From Treponema sp. (GTDB taxonomy: Bacteria; Spirochaetota; Spirochaetia; Treponematales; Breznakiellaceae): DNA of 10,000 nucleotides. Shown piece by piece: positions 1-6,536 of the stretch. A program made the position numbers and the translations under genes. The stretch lies in the NCBI GenBank assembly GCA_020216655.1, contig JAIWNU010000021.1, forward strand, positions 1 to 10,000, given 5' to 3'. The first letter of the stretch is position 1, and each line of letters opens with the position of its first letter. The notes under the pieces were generated by a model. The model was not told the origin of the DNA. It saw only the letters and a list, made by a program, of their open reading frames with translations, and did no database searches.

Positions 1-1348
1 ACTCATTTCGGTATTTTCCTATCCCATGGTGATGACACATAGAACCACCCTGCTTGAGGGTTTCTTCAATAATCATGCGATGGATAGGATGATGGTAGAC
101 TCGCATCTCGTCTTCTGGTGCGCAGTTTATGTTGTAGTTGTAGACAAAATAGAAATTGGTGCCATTGATATAGCTATGGGATGAATGACCGCCCAGCATG
201 GTAAGATCATGTGCCCGGGGGAATTCTGCACGAACCCGTTTCATGACATTTTCGTAGATAATCGGAATATGTTCCCAGTCAGCAGAAATTTCGGTGGTAA
301 ATCCCGCATGGCTGTCGCTTTCGATCATTTGCTGGATTTCGTCATCAATATCTTTCTGGCTCCAATTGAGGTGATTAAACCAGTTTTCTATAAGGGCACT
401 ATCTACTGGTTCCAGTATTGCATCATTAAATTTTTCAATCGCCTCTTGTATGCCAATACTAGTAGCCTGAACAATATGTTCGTTACCTTCAGCCATTAAG
501 ATCAGAACACATTTTCCTTTATGAAAGTGATAAAAATGTTGGCGGGCATCTTCCTCTGAATAAACCCGGGCAACCGAGGGCCGGTAGCCATTAACCATGA
601 CTTCACGCAGTATTTTAATACCGCTCGGAACATCTTTTATTAGGTAACCAAAGAACCGGTGATTCTGCAGAAAATACCGATACAGCTTAACGGTAACCTC
701 CGTAATATAGCAAAGTGTACCTTCATTACCGATGACAATATGACGGATATCGGGACCTCCAGCCCGGCGAGGTACATTCTTAATTTTCGATATGTGGCCG
801 TCGGGGAACACACATTCAAGACCAACCACCATATCTTCTATTCCACCATAAAGGGTAGAAAATTGACCTATACTTCTCGTGGCCACTAGACCGCCATATT
901 TTGCAACCGGTTTTGACTGCGGCGAATGGCCGGTAGTCAGCCCCAGTTTGTTTGCCTCATTTTCGAGATCTTGCAAACAAACACCGGCCTGAACCGTAGC
1001 TTGCATATTGTAGGCATCAATTTTTATTATTTTATTGAGATTCTTGGCATCAATAACCAGCGTCAGGTCTTTCCAGTTTTCGAGCCCTCCCTCGGTAGCG
1101 GTTTTCCCGCTCCGTGGAATTACATTGATACCTTGTTCGTTGCAGAATACCAGCAGTTTCGATACCTCTTCGGCAGAATTGGGGTATACGATTGCCGTAG
1201 GAACTGGTACATCCAAAACACGCTTTGCCTTTGCATATTTTTTGTATCTATCTGCCGCGGCATCATACAAATCATTTGGATCCGTATTGATCTGCTCTGG
1301 ATCAAGGATTTTCCGCAGCTGTGTAATAACCATTTCTTTGTTTAACAC
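1..1348 (-). CDS. ygcU: YgcU-like FAD-containing oxidoreductase, 3' end cut by window edge
   Basis: A FAD-linked oxidase of the vanillyl-alcohol-oxidase fold (GlcD / alkyl-DHAP synthase superfamily). 449 codons are visible without a stop; E. coli YgcU is about 484 aa, so some 35 residues should lie outside. The FAD-binding half spans about residues 50-225, with PRSGKTATEGG (78-88), TTGHSPQSKP (138-147), GGLVATRSIGQFSTLYG (152-168) and GNEGTLCYITEV (207-218). The C-terminal half holds GGHSSHSYINGTN (386-398) and HHHGIGK (439-445), the His cluster shared with alkyl-DHAP synthase. The TGHSPQSKP and NVPRRAGGPDIRH stretches match my memory of E. coli YgcU more closely than the ether-lipid enzyme. 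The substrate of YgcU is unknown; a sugar acid or polyol is likely. The GTG start at 1348 is chosen because AGGAGG (1360-1355) lies 6 nt before it; the in-frame ATG five codons later is too far from that site. It is divergent from an RpiR-type regulator, which is its probable controller. Ether-lipid synthesis is the alternative role. Confidence 0.85.
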   Translation of the reverse strand, partial: MLNKEMVITQLRKILDPEQINTDPNDLYDAAADRYKKYAKAKRVLDVPVPTAIVYPNSAEEVSKLLVFCNEQGINVIPRSGKTATEGGLENWKDLTLVIDAKNLNKIIKIDAYNMQATVQAGVCLQDLENEANKLGLTTGHSPQSKPVAKYGGLVATRSIGQFSTLYGGIEDMVVGLECVFPDGHISKIKNVPRRAGGPDIRHIVIGNEGTLCYITEVTVKLYRYFLQNHRFFGYLIKDVPSGIKILREVMVNGYRPSVARVYSEEDARQHFYHFHKGKCVLILMAEGNEHIVQATSIGIQEAIEKFNDAILEPVDSALIENWFNHLNWSQKDIDDEIQQMIESDSHAGFTTEISADWEHIPIIYENVMKRVRAEFPRAHDLTMLGGHSSHSYINGTNFYFVYNYNINCAPEDEMRVYHHPIHRMIIEETLKQGGSMCHHHGIGKYRNE

Positions 1349-1383
1349 AAAGGGCCTCCTCTTTCTTATTAGGTTATGCGGAA

Positions 1384-1413
1384 AGTATAGGCCCCTATTT
1401 TTTCACCTATCAA
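1384..1413 (-). promoter_or_regulatory. Predicted sigma-70 promoter of the ygcU-like gene
   Basis: On the minus strand TTGATA (1413-1408) and TATACT (1389-1384) are separated by 18 bp, and each matches the consensus at 5 of 6 positions. The expected start of transcription is the A near 1377, giving a leader of about 28 nt that includes the AGGAGG ribosome site. The first palindrome (1413-1424) touches the upstream edge of the -35 box. The promoter is seen in sequence; its use is inference. Confidence 0.6.
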
Positions 1414-1424
1414 GAAAATTTTCT
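1413..1424. promoter_or_regulatory. Candidate operator 1 (AGAAAATTTTCT)
   Basis: A perfect 12-bp palindrome with core GAAAATTTTC (1414-1423). It abuts the predicted -35 box of the ygcU-like gene and is centred at about -41.5 from the predicted transcription start. The same 10-bp core recurs exactly 40 bp away. The likely binder is the divergently encoded RpiR-type regulator, by position only. Confidence 0.5.
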
Positions 1425-1450
1425 ATTTTTTATAATTATAACCCATTTTT

Positions 1451-1466
1451 ATGGAAAATTTTCCAT
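1451..1466. promoter_or_regulatory. Candidate operator 2 (ATGGAAAATTTTCCAT)
   Basis: A perfect 16-bp palindrome sharing the core GAAAATTTTC (1454-1463) with operator 1. The two centres are 40 bp apart, about four helical turns, so both sites lie on the same DNA face. It is centred at about -81.5 relative to the predicted ygcU start and lies upstream of the predicted rpiR promoter. This suits cooperative binding by a dimer or tetramer of the RpiR-type protein. Confidence 0.55.
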
Positions 1467-1496
1467 TATTATTACCAAGACTTCGACAGTACCCAC

Positions 1497-1525
1497 TTTA
1501 CATGATTTTTTATAAGTCACATACT
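1497..1525 (+). promoter_or_regulatory. Possible promoter of the RpiR-type regulator gene
   Basis: TTTACA (1497-1502, 5 of 6 to consensus) and CATACT (1520-1525, 4 of 6) are spaced by 17 bp, 32 bp before the ATG at 1557. A competing TATAAG at 1511-1516 has no good -35 at proper spacing. The call is tentative because the region is AT-rich. Confidence 0.35.
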
Positions 1526-1556
1526 GAAACCAAACACTACTCAGAGGCCTTAGATA

Positions 1557-2279
1557 ATGTTTACTATCAACTTAACGAAGCTTAATGAATCAGAAAAAAA
1601 AATAATGGAAACATTGCTGGCCTATGCAAAAAATCAACCATATCCAAACATTACCAAAGCAGCGGAAATCTGCGGCTGTTCGGTATCTCAAATTTCAAAA
1701 TCAATTAAAAAAGCCGGTTTTAATGGATATAAACAGTTTATTTCTTATCTATACCATGGAGAACAACCTAATAGGCCTATAGCTGATGAGATAGAACGGC
1801 TAAAAAGAGTGTTAGCCGATTTTGAACTTAACCTTGTGTATGAGTTTGCTGAACTCATTGTAAAACACGATAATATTGTGCTTTTCGGTTATGGCCCTTC
1901 CGCTATATGTGCTCAGTATTTTGAATATAAGCTGAGGCTCTGCTCAAATGCGCTTGTCATCACAGCCCCGGATGAACAGTCAGCCATGAGCATGATGAAC
2001 CGGGCTACCTTGCTGGTAATTTTTACCACTACCGGTCAATACCGATCTTTTGCTAAATTAACCCTGGAAGCAAAATATAAGGGAGCTGAGGTGGCCGTCG
2101 TCTCCGAGGAATTTAATCCCCTGCTTATGGAAAACTGTGATCATTACTTTGTATTAACCCAGCATCGCCAGCCAGCAACCCTTAAACCATATGAAAAAAC
2201 GAGAACCGTCTTTTTTATCTTTTTAGAGCAGGTCATACAAACGCTGCTGGAACAGCATAACAAACCCTCTACACAATAG
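1557..2279 (+). CDS. RpiR/MurR-family transcriptional regulator (HTH + SIS)
   Basis: A 240-aa one-component regulator. The N-terminal RpiR-type helix-turn-helix covers about residues 8-65; ITKAAEICGCSVSQISKSIK (32-51) followed by KAGFNGYKQF (52-61) is the hallmark of the family. A SIS phosphosugar-binding domain follows at about 85-230, with the loop FGYGPSAICA (110-119) and FTTTGQYR (156-163), the counterpart of the usual S-x-S-G-x-T phosphate loop. Family members sense phosphorylated sugars and act as repressors or activators of sugar genes. The start is supported by GAGG (1544-1547) 9 nt upstream. The protein is shorter than the common 270-290 aa, mainly through a compact linker between the domains. 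It is divergent from the ygcU-like gene across paired palindromes that are its likely sites, and it overlaps the convergent MATE gene by 11 bp at the 3' end. The ligand cannot be read from sequence. Confidence 0.88.
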   Translation: MFTINLTKLNESEKKIMETLLAYAKNQPYPNITKAAEICGCSVSQISKSIKKAGFNGYKQFISYLYHGEQPNRPIADEIERLKRVLADFELNLVYEFAELIVKHDNIVLFGYGPSAICAQYFEYKLRLCSNALVITAPDEQSAMSMMNRATLLVIFTTTGQYRSFAKLTLEAKYKGAEVAVVSEEFNPLLMENCDHYFVLTQHRQPATLKPYEKTRTVFFIFLEQVIQTLLEQHNKPSTQ

Positions 2280-3618
2280 CCTTGGCCATCCAGCGCTTGC
2301 TCTTCCAGCGGAAGAGCATAATAATACCCCGGATTGTTTCATCGGTCCCCACTGCAAGCCAAATACCAACCATGCCAAGACCAAAATGCAGACCCAAAAG
2401 CCAGGCACCAAAGACTCCAAGGCCCCACATAGAAACAATGCCAACCATGACAGGGAACTTCACATCTCCCGCGCCTTTGAGGGCAGGAATAGTAATCAGA
2501 TTGATAGACCTTCCGGTTTCCACATAAAACGAAACAAAGAGCATGTTGTAAGTTACCTGGGCAATTTCCTTAACTTGGGTAAAGATCCCGATAAGCGGCC
2601 GCTTAAACAGATTGAGCAGCAGCACCAGGGTAAAGGATATCATGGTTCCTGCAAGCTGATACATGAATACCCGTTTGTACGCCGATTCGGGTTGCCGAGC
2701 CCCTACAAAATATCCAGTCTTAATCTGAGCCGCATTACCAATCGACATGGCCGCCACAAACACAAACCGAACAAGGGTCTGAGCGTACACCTGAGCCGAC
2801 ATAGCATAGGTGCCCAGGGTTGTAACCATGGCCATAATAACAATCTGCCCCACATTGTAGGAAAGGGCTTCCCCAGCGGAGGGCACACCGATCTCAAGAA
2901 TCTTTCTATAAATTGATGCAGGAACGTTTCGCCAACCTTCAGCTTTAAACAAAATAGAATGATGGGACTTAATCCGCCAGCGGGTCATAAGGACCGCCGC
3001 AATTTGGGACACCACCGACGAAACGGCCACACCAGCCACGCCGGTGACCGGGAGGCCAAACCAGCCGTAGAGGGCCAAAGAATTGCCAAGCACATTTATA
3101 AGATTGGCAATAATTGAAATGTACATGGTATCCCGGGTATAGCCATAGGTTCGCAGGACCGTCGACTGCAGCATGTTAAAGGCAATAAAAACCGAGCCAA
3201 AACCGCCAAAGATAACAAAGTACTGCCATGCGTAGAGCCTCACCTTCGGCTCCAGGGGATAGAGAGACAGGAGCCACCAGGAACCGGTAAGTACGAGCAA
3301 AGTCATCAAGAGGGCGATCATTAAAATAAGAATAGCGCTTGCCTGGGCAATGAGACCCGCCTCTTTTTTCCGATCCGCCCCGAGATATTGGGCCAGCACA
3401 ATACTAGAACCGGTACAAACAATAGTAAAAAGAAGTTGAATAAAAAACATGTACTGGGCAACCATTCCCACACCAGCTACCGCTTCCTGGGCATAGGAAC
3501 TGAGCATGAAGGTATCGATAGATGAGACCAGCATCCTGAAAAGCGATTCCAGGAATATGGGCAGTGCGAGGGTCAGAAGGCTGACAGTACCGGGATTTAC
3601 TGATTTTTGCGAATTCAT
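2269..3618 (-). CDS. MATE-family multidrug/cation antiporter
   Basis: A 449-aa inner-membrane exporter of the MATE (NorM/DinF) family, which expels drugs or metabolites using a Na+ or H+ gradient. Visible signs are two related halves of about six hydrophobic segments each; the opening LLTLALPIFLESLFRMLVSSIDTF, cut here as LLTLALPIFLESLFRM then LVSSIDTF, typical of helix 1; and the ending GTDETIRGIIMLFRWKSKRW, a MATE C-terminal signature. The frame is open upstream to a TTG at 3675, but that codon has no ribosome site and would add 19 residues foreign to the family, so the ATG at 3618 is preferred. A GGAG lies 14 nt before it, which is longer than ideal. The last 11 bp overlap the 3' end of the regulator gene on the other strand, with no visible terminator between them. 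A weak promoter and an operator-like site lie upstream. The substrate is unknown. Confidence 0.88.
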   Translation of the reverse strand: MNSQKSVNPGTVSLLTLALPIFLESLFRMLVSSIDTFMLSSYAQEAVAGVGMVAQYMFFIQLLFTIVCTGSSIVLAQYLGADRKKEAGLIAQASAILILMIALLMTLLVLTGSWWLLSLYPLEPKVRLYAWQYFVIFGGFGSVFIAFNMLQSTVLRTYGYTRDTMYISIIANLINVLGNSLALYGWFGLPVTGVAGVAVSSVVSQIAAVLMTRWRIKSHHSILFKAEGWRNVPASIYRKILEIGVPSAGEALSYNVGQIVIMAMVTTLGTYAMSAQVYAQTLVRFVFVAAMSIGNAAQIKTGYFVGARQPESAYKRVFMYQLAGTMISFTLVLLLNLFKRPLIGIFTQVKEIAQVTYNMLFVSFYVETGRSINLITIPALKGAGDVKFPVMVGIVSMWGLGVFGAWLLGLHFGLGMVGIWLAVGTDETIRGIIMLFRWKSKRWMAKAIV

Positions 3619-3687
3619 GATTGTTTTTGTTACTCCACACGCAGCGCCATAGGCTGCGCTGCCAATAATAAACAATTTTCTAACATT

Positions 3688-3715
3688 GGTATAGATGGAT
3701 GAAATTTTCCAACAA
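3688..3715 (-). promoter_or_regulatory. Weak promoter candidate for the MATE gene, with an operator-like spacer
   Basis: On the minus strand TTGTTG (3715-3710) and TATACC (3693-3688) are 16 bp apart. The spacer begins with GGAAAATTTC (3710-3701), which differs by one missing T from the half of the palindrome at 1451-1466. If the promoter is real, a protein binding the palindromes could also act here. Both elements are weak matches in AT-rich DNA. Confidence 0.3.
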
Positions 3716-3742
3716 AAACTAAAGCTGTGAGTTTTCTTGGCT

Positions 3743-3788
3743 GCAGCCTTCTCGACCGTGGGTTTCTCGACCGCAGCCTTCTCGACCG
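3743..3788. repeat. Three tandem 15-bp units between two minus-strand genes
   Basis: GCAGCCTTCTCGACCG occurs at 3743-3758 and again at 3773-3788. A diverged copy, TGGGTTTCTCGACCG, fills the 15 bp between them. The unit length is a multiple of three, so a reading frame stays open. On the minus strand, in the frame shared by the upstream oxidoreductase and the downstream MATE gene, it reads VEKAA-VEKPT-VEKAA, a lysine-rich tail-like peptide. Two stops (TAG ending at 3814 and a TAA near 3801) separate it from the oxidoreductase, and no usual start codon precedes it. Confidence 0.75.
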
Positions 3789-3813
3789 AGGGCTTTACTT
3801 AGCCGAGAACCCG

Positions 3814-5441
3814 CTAAGGCCGCAGGTCTTTCTTTATCGCATCCGCAGCGAGTTTGCCGGTAAGGAGGGCGATAGGCACCCCCGAAGGGCTGTAGGTCCA
3901 CTGTCCTGCCTGGAACACACCAGGAGCGGGGGTGTGCACCGCAGAGCCTATGCGGCCCATTTCGTGTACAACCGGAGGAGGACCTTCTTCAAAGGACCAG
4001 CCAGTAATAGCACCGCCGCTTGAACCAACTTCCTGCTCAATGCTCAGGGGGGTAATCGAGAACCGATCCACCAGGTGCTCTTTCAGATCTGGATACAGCT
4101 TAGCTTCCATTACATCCAAGAGCAGATCTTCCAGACGGAGGCGGAATTCATCAAACCATCCGGCCTCTTTAACCATTCGGCATAATTCGTAATCCAGAAG
4201 GATGGAACAGATAAGTCCCGTATGTCCTTCCGGTGCGAGAGCGGGATCCCGGAGGACCGGTATGGATATTTCCAGTGTATTGTAGCGAACAAAACCTTCC
4301 AAATAATAAAGCACTGATTTTTTCCAGTCCGCTTGATTGGGACCAGATAAATTCCGGTAGGCACTTTTAAGAGTTTCCAGCCCTGTGATCCTGAGGGATC
4401 CCACCCCCCCTTGTTTCGGCGGTATAAAATAGGTGGGGCCGGGACCGGGCGGCAAAATAGGCGGGAGGCAGAGAGATACCGACATAGAGGGAAAAAACCG
4501 AGTCACCTCCAGGCCGGGCTAAAAAAGTTTCTTTGTTGTGCTCCCAGGCCGCTCTTCGGGTAGGGTTCCGAATCGCCTCCGGGTCGGCGAGGCGGTACAG
4601 GGCTTTTAAATCCGCGCACCAGAGGAGCCTATCCCAATTCCATACCTGGCCGGTTTGGTCCGTAACAGTTCGAGCGGCGAGATCTAATGCCGCAACAAGC
4701 CGGCCGGTAACAACAGAGACTCCTGCGTTCCGGACATGACTTTCCAATACCGAAGCCAGGCTGCCCGTGCCGCCAGAGGGATACAGGTAATCGAGATAGA
4801 GGGAAAAATAGCTCAGGGCAAAAAAGGCGGGGGTTGCGCGGAAAAAGTGCTGGCCCACCAGGTCCGCAAGACTCGGGTCATCGGTCATACGGGCCAGGGC
4901 TTGTTCCACCGGCTTAAAAAAAGCGGTAAATTTTACCGATGGTAGCAATAAAACGCAGAGACCAGGGGAGAAATATACCAAATAGCCACAGCGGGTGCTT
5001 AAGAGGGGAGTAAATCATAGGGTTTTCGATGCCGTAAAGGACATCCATGTCCTTCATGACATCCTGAATCCGGCGGATAATCCGGTCCACATCTCCTTTG
5101 GAACCAGGCCGGGCCCGTTCGAGCAAAGCCTTATAATCATTAATGGAATCCCGGGACTCTACATGAATCATATCGTTCCCGATGCCGACAGAAACCCGGC
5201 TTGGCACCATGGGGAGTTCAAGCCCCAGCCGTTCCAATAGGGGACCGATTATTCCGCCGTCAATTAAGGCCCGGGGCCCTGCATCCCAGGTAAACCCCTT
5301 TCGCTCAAAAGACCGGGCAAGCCCGCCGCAGTGGTCGTTTTTTTCTAGCAGTATGGTCTCAAAGCCATACTTCCTGAGAAAGGCCACAGCGCTGAGTCCT
5401 GCGAGTCCTCCTCCTACCACAAGCACTTTTTTTTGTTTCAT
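3814..5441 (-). pseudogene. FAD/NAD(P)-dependent oxidoreductase (phytoene-desaturase-like) with two frameshifts
   Basis: A flavin amine-oxidase / CrtI-type oxidoreductase (COG1233-like) split over three frames. Frame one starts MKQKKVLVVGGGLAGLSA (GxGxxG dinucleotide loop), with LLEKNDHCGGLARS and DAGPRA, and ends with TAA at 4914. Frame two resumes at KPVEQALARMTDD and runs to about 4410. Frame three carries SLRITGLETLKSAYR, then the conserved end SSGGAITGWSFEEG, FQAGQWTYSPSGVPIALLTG and LAADAIKKDLRP. The joins fall on a T7 run (4922-4916) and a G7 run (4410-4404, minus sense). Dropping one base from each gives 1626 nt, a clean 541-aa protein of normal family length with no conserved motif lost. 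Programmed slippage, recent decay or sequencing error are all possible. The start at 5441 is set by homology; no strong ribosome site is visible, and an ATG at 5459 is an alternative. The substrate is unknown; a carotenoid or other isoprenoid-like compound is a family-based guess. Confidence 0.82.
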
Positions 5442-5470
5442 ACCTATGTTGTAGGCCATAACAAACCATT

Positions 5471-5498
5471 TTGCAAAGCGCCGCATGACAAATATCAT
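5471..5498 (+). promoter_or_regulatory. Possible promoter of the sugar kinase gene
   Basis: TTGCAA (5471-5476) and TATCAT (5493-5498) are 16 bp apart, in the 123-bp divergent gap between the broken oxidoreductase and the kinase. A second pair, TTGCGC (5506-5511) and TAGTAT (5529-5534) at 17 bp, is weaker. No operator-like repeat stands out in the gap beyond the short palindrome TTGCGCAA at 5506-5513. Confidence 0.3.
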
Positions 5499-5564
5499 TA
5501 TCCACTTGCGCAACAAAGGAGCAGCCAGTAGTATTTGAAAATCATTCTTTATCTGGAGGCAGTG

Positions 5565-6536
5565 ATGATACTCTGTTGCGGCGAAGCTCTTATCGATATG
5601 GTTCCCTACAAAACCCAGGATGGGATTGATACCTACCGGCCGCTTCCCGGAGGCAGCCCGTATAACAGTGCCATTGCCATGGGCCGCCTCGGCGCCCCGG
5701 TCAGCTTTATGGGCCGCCTTTCTTCGGACTTTTTCGGCACCATGCTGGTAGAACGGCTCCAAAAAAACAATGTCAGAACTGACCTTATTGTCCGGTCACA
5801 GCAAAACACAACACTGGCCTTTGTAAAAATAGAAGCAGGGAAAGAACCTCAGTATGCTTTTTATACCGAAGGCACCGCAGACCGTTCATTTTCACCCCAA
5901 GACCTGCCTCAGAAGCTGCCCCAGGACCTCCATGGAATACTTTTCGGTTCCATTTCGATGACCATGGAACCGGTGGCCAGCACCATAGAACAGTTTGTCC
6001 GCACCCAAAGCCAGCGTACAGACCCCAATGCGCCGGTTATATCCCTTGACCCCAACGTCCGGCCCGTCATGATTCATGACCACGGAGCCTATGTAAAACG
6101 GCTGGAAGGCTGGATTTCCAGCGCCACCATCGTAAAAATTTCCGGCGCCGACATGGAATATGTGTACCCATCCCTCTCGCGGGAAGCGGCGCTTGAAAAG
6201 GTGCTTTCTTTGGGCCCCACCCTCGTCGTGACCACCTTGGGCGCCGATGGTGCCCTGGCCATAGGGCGCCGCAAAGACGGCAGCCGCTTTAGCGCCACCG
6301 CCCCGGTCGTTCCTGTGAAAGTGGCGGACACCATCGGCGCCGGCGACACCTTCCACGCAGCCCTCCTCTCCTACTTTGAGCTGCAGGGGAAGTTGAGCCG
6401 TTCAGCTTTGGCAGAGCTTTCGGAAGCGGAACTTAAGGAAGCCCTGTTCTTTGCCAACAAGGCCGCATCCCTCGTTTGTACAAAACACGGTGCGGAGCCG
6501 CCCACCATGGCGGAAATGGATGCACTAAAAGTGTAA
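5565..6536 (+). CDS. PfkB-family carbohydrate kinase, fructokinase-like
   Basis: A 323-aa ribokinase-fold sugar kinase, expected to phosphorylate a hexose (fructose is the best guess) with ATP in the cytoplasm. It opens with CCGEALIDMVP, as fructokinases do, where D11 would contact the sugar. PfkB signature 1 is GGSPYNSAIAMGRLG (29-43). Signature 2 is DTIGAGDTFHAALL (255-268), with the GAGD anion hole and catalytic base D261. The length is normal for the family. The ATG at 5565 is chosen because GGAGG (5555-5559) lies 5 nt before it; the frame is open back to a TTG at 5535 but that has no such support. It faces the repeat surface-protein gene and overlaps it by 12 bp at the 3' ends. Fructokinase versus another PfkB sugar kinase cannot be settled by eye. 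Confidence 0.87.
   Translation: MILCCGEALIDMVPYKTQDGIDTYRPLPGGSPYNSAIAMGRLGAPVSFMGRLSSDFFGTMLVERLQKNNVRTDLIVRSQQNTTLAFVKIEAGKEPQYAFYTEGTADRSFSPQDLPQKLPQDLHGILFGSISMTMEPVASTIEQFVRTQSQRTDPNAPVISLDPNVRPVMIHDHGAYVKRLEGWISSATIVKISGADMEYVYPSLSREAALEKVLSLGPTLVVTTLGADGALAIGRRKDGSRFSATAPVVPVKVADTIGAGDTFHAALLSYFELQGKLSRSALAELSEAELKEALFFANKAASLVCTKHGAEPPTMAEMDALKV

Noticed and set aside
185..1505. Several open plus-strand frames of 76-156 codons
   Set aside because: They lie opposite the continuous, motif-rich ygcU-like gene or its AT-rich control region and show no family features or ribosome sites.
3640..3658. Inverted repeat CGCAGC/GCTGCG ahead of the MATE gene as a regulatory hairpin
   Set aside because: It is a 6-bp stem with a 7-nt loop and no recognisable riboswitch or attenuator partner; it may be chance.
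3719..3901. Minus-strand frame with GREGCGRETHGREGC repeats
   Set aside because: It is a shifted reading of the oxidoreductase end plus the 15-bp repeats, which keep every frame open; no start signal supports it.
5442..5762. N-terminal extension of the broken oxidoreductase up to 5762
   Set aside because: It overlaps the start of the sugar kinase on the other strand and reads as non-conserved sequence; the dinucleotide fold begins at MKQKKVLVVGGG.
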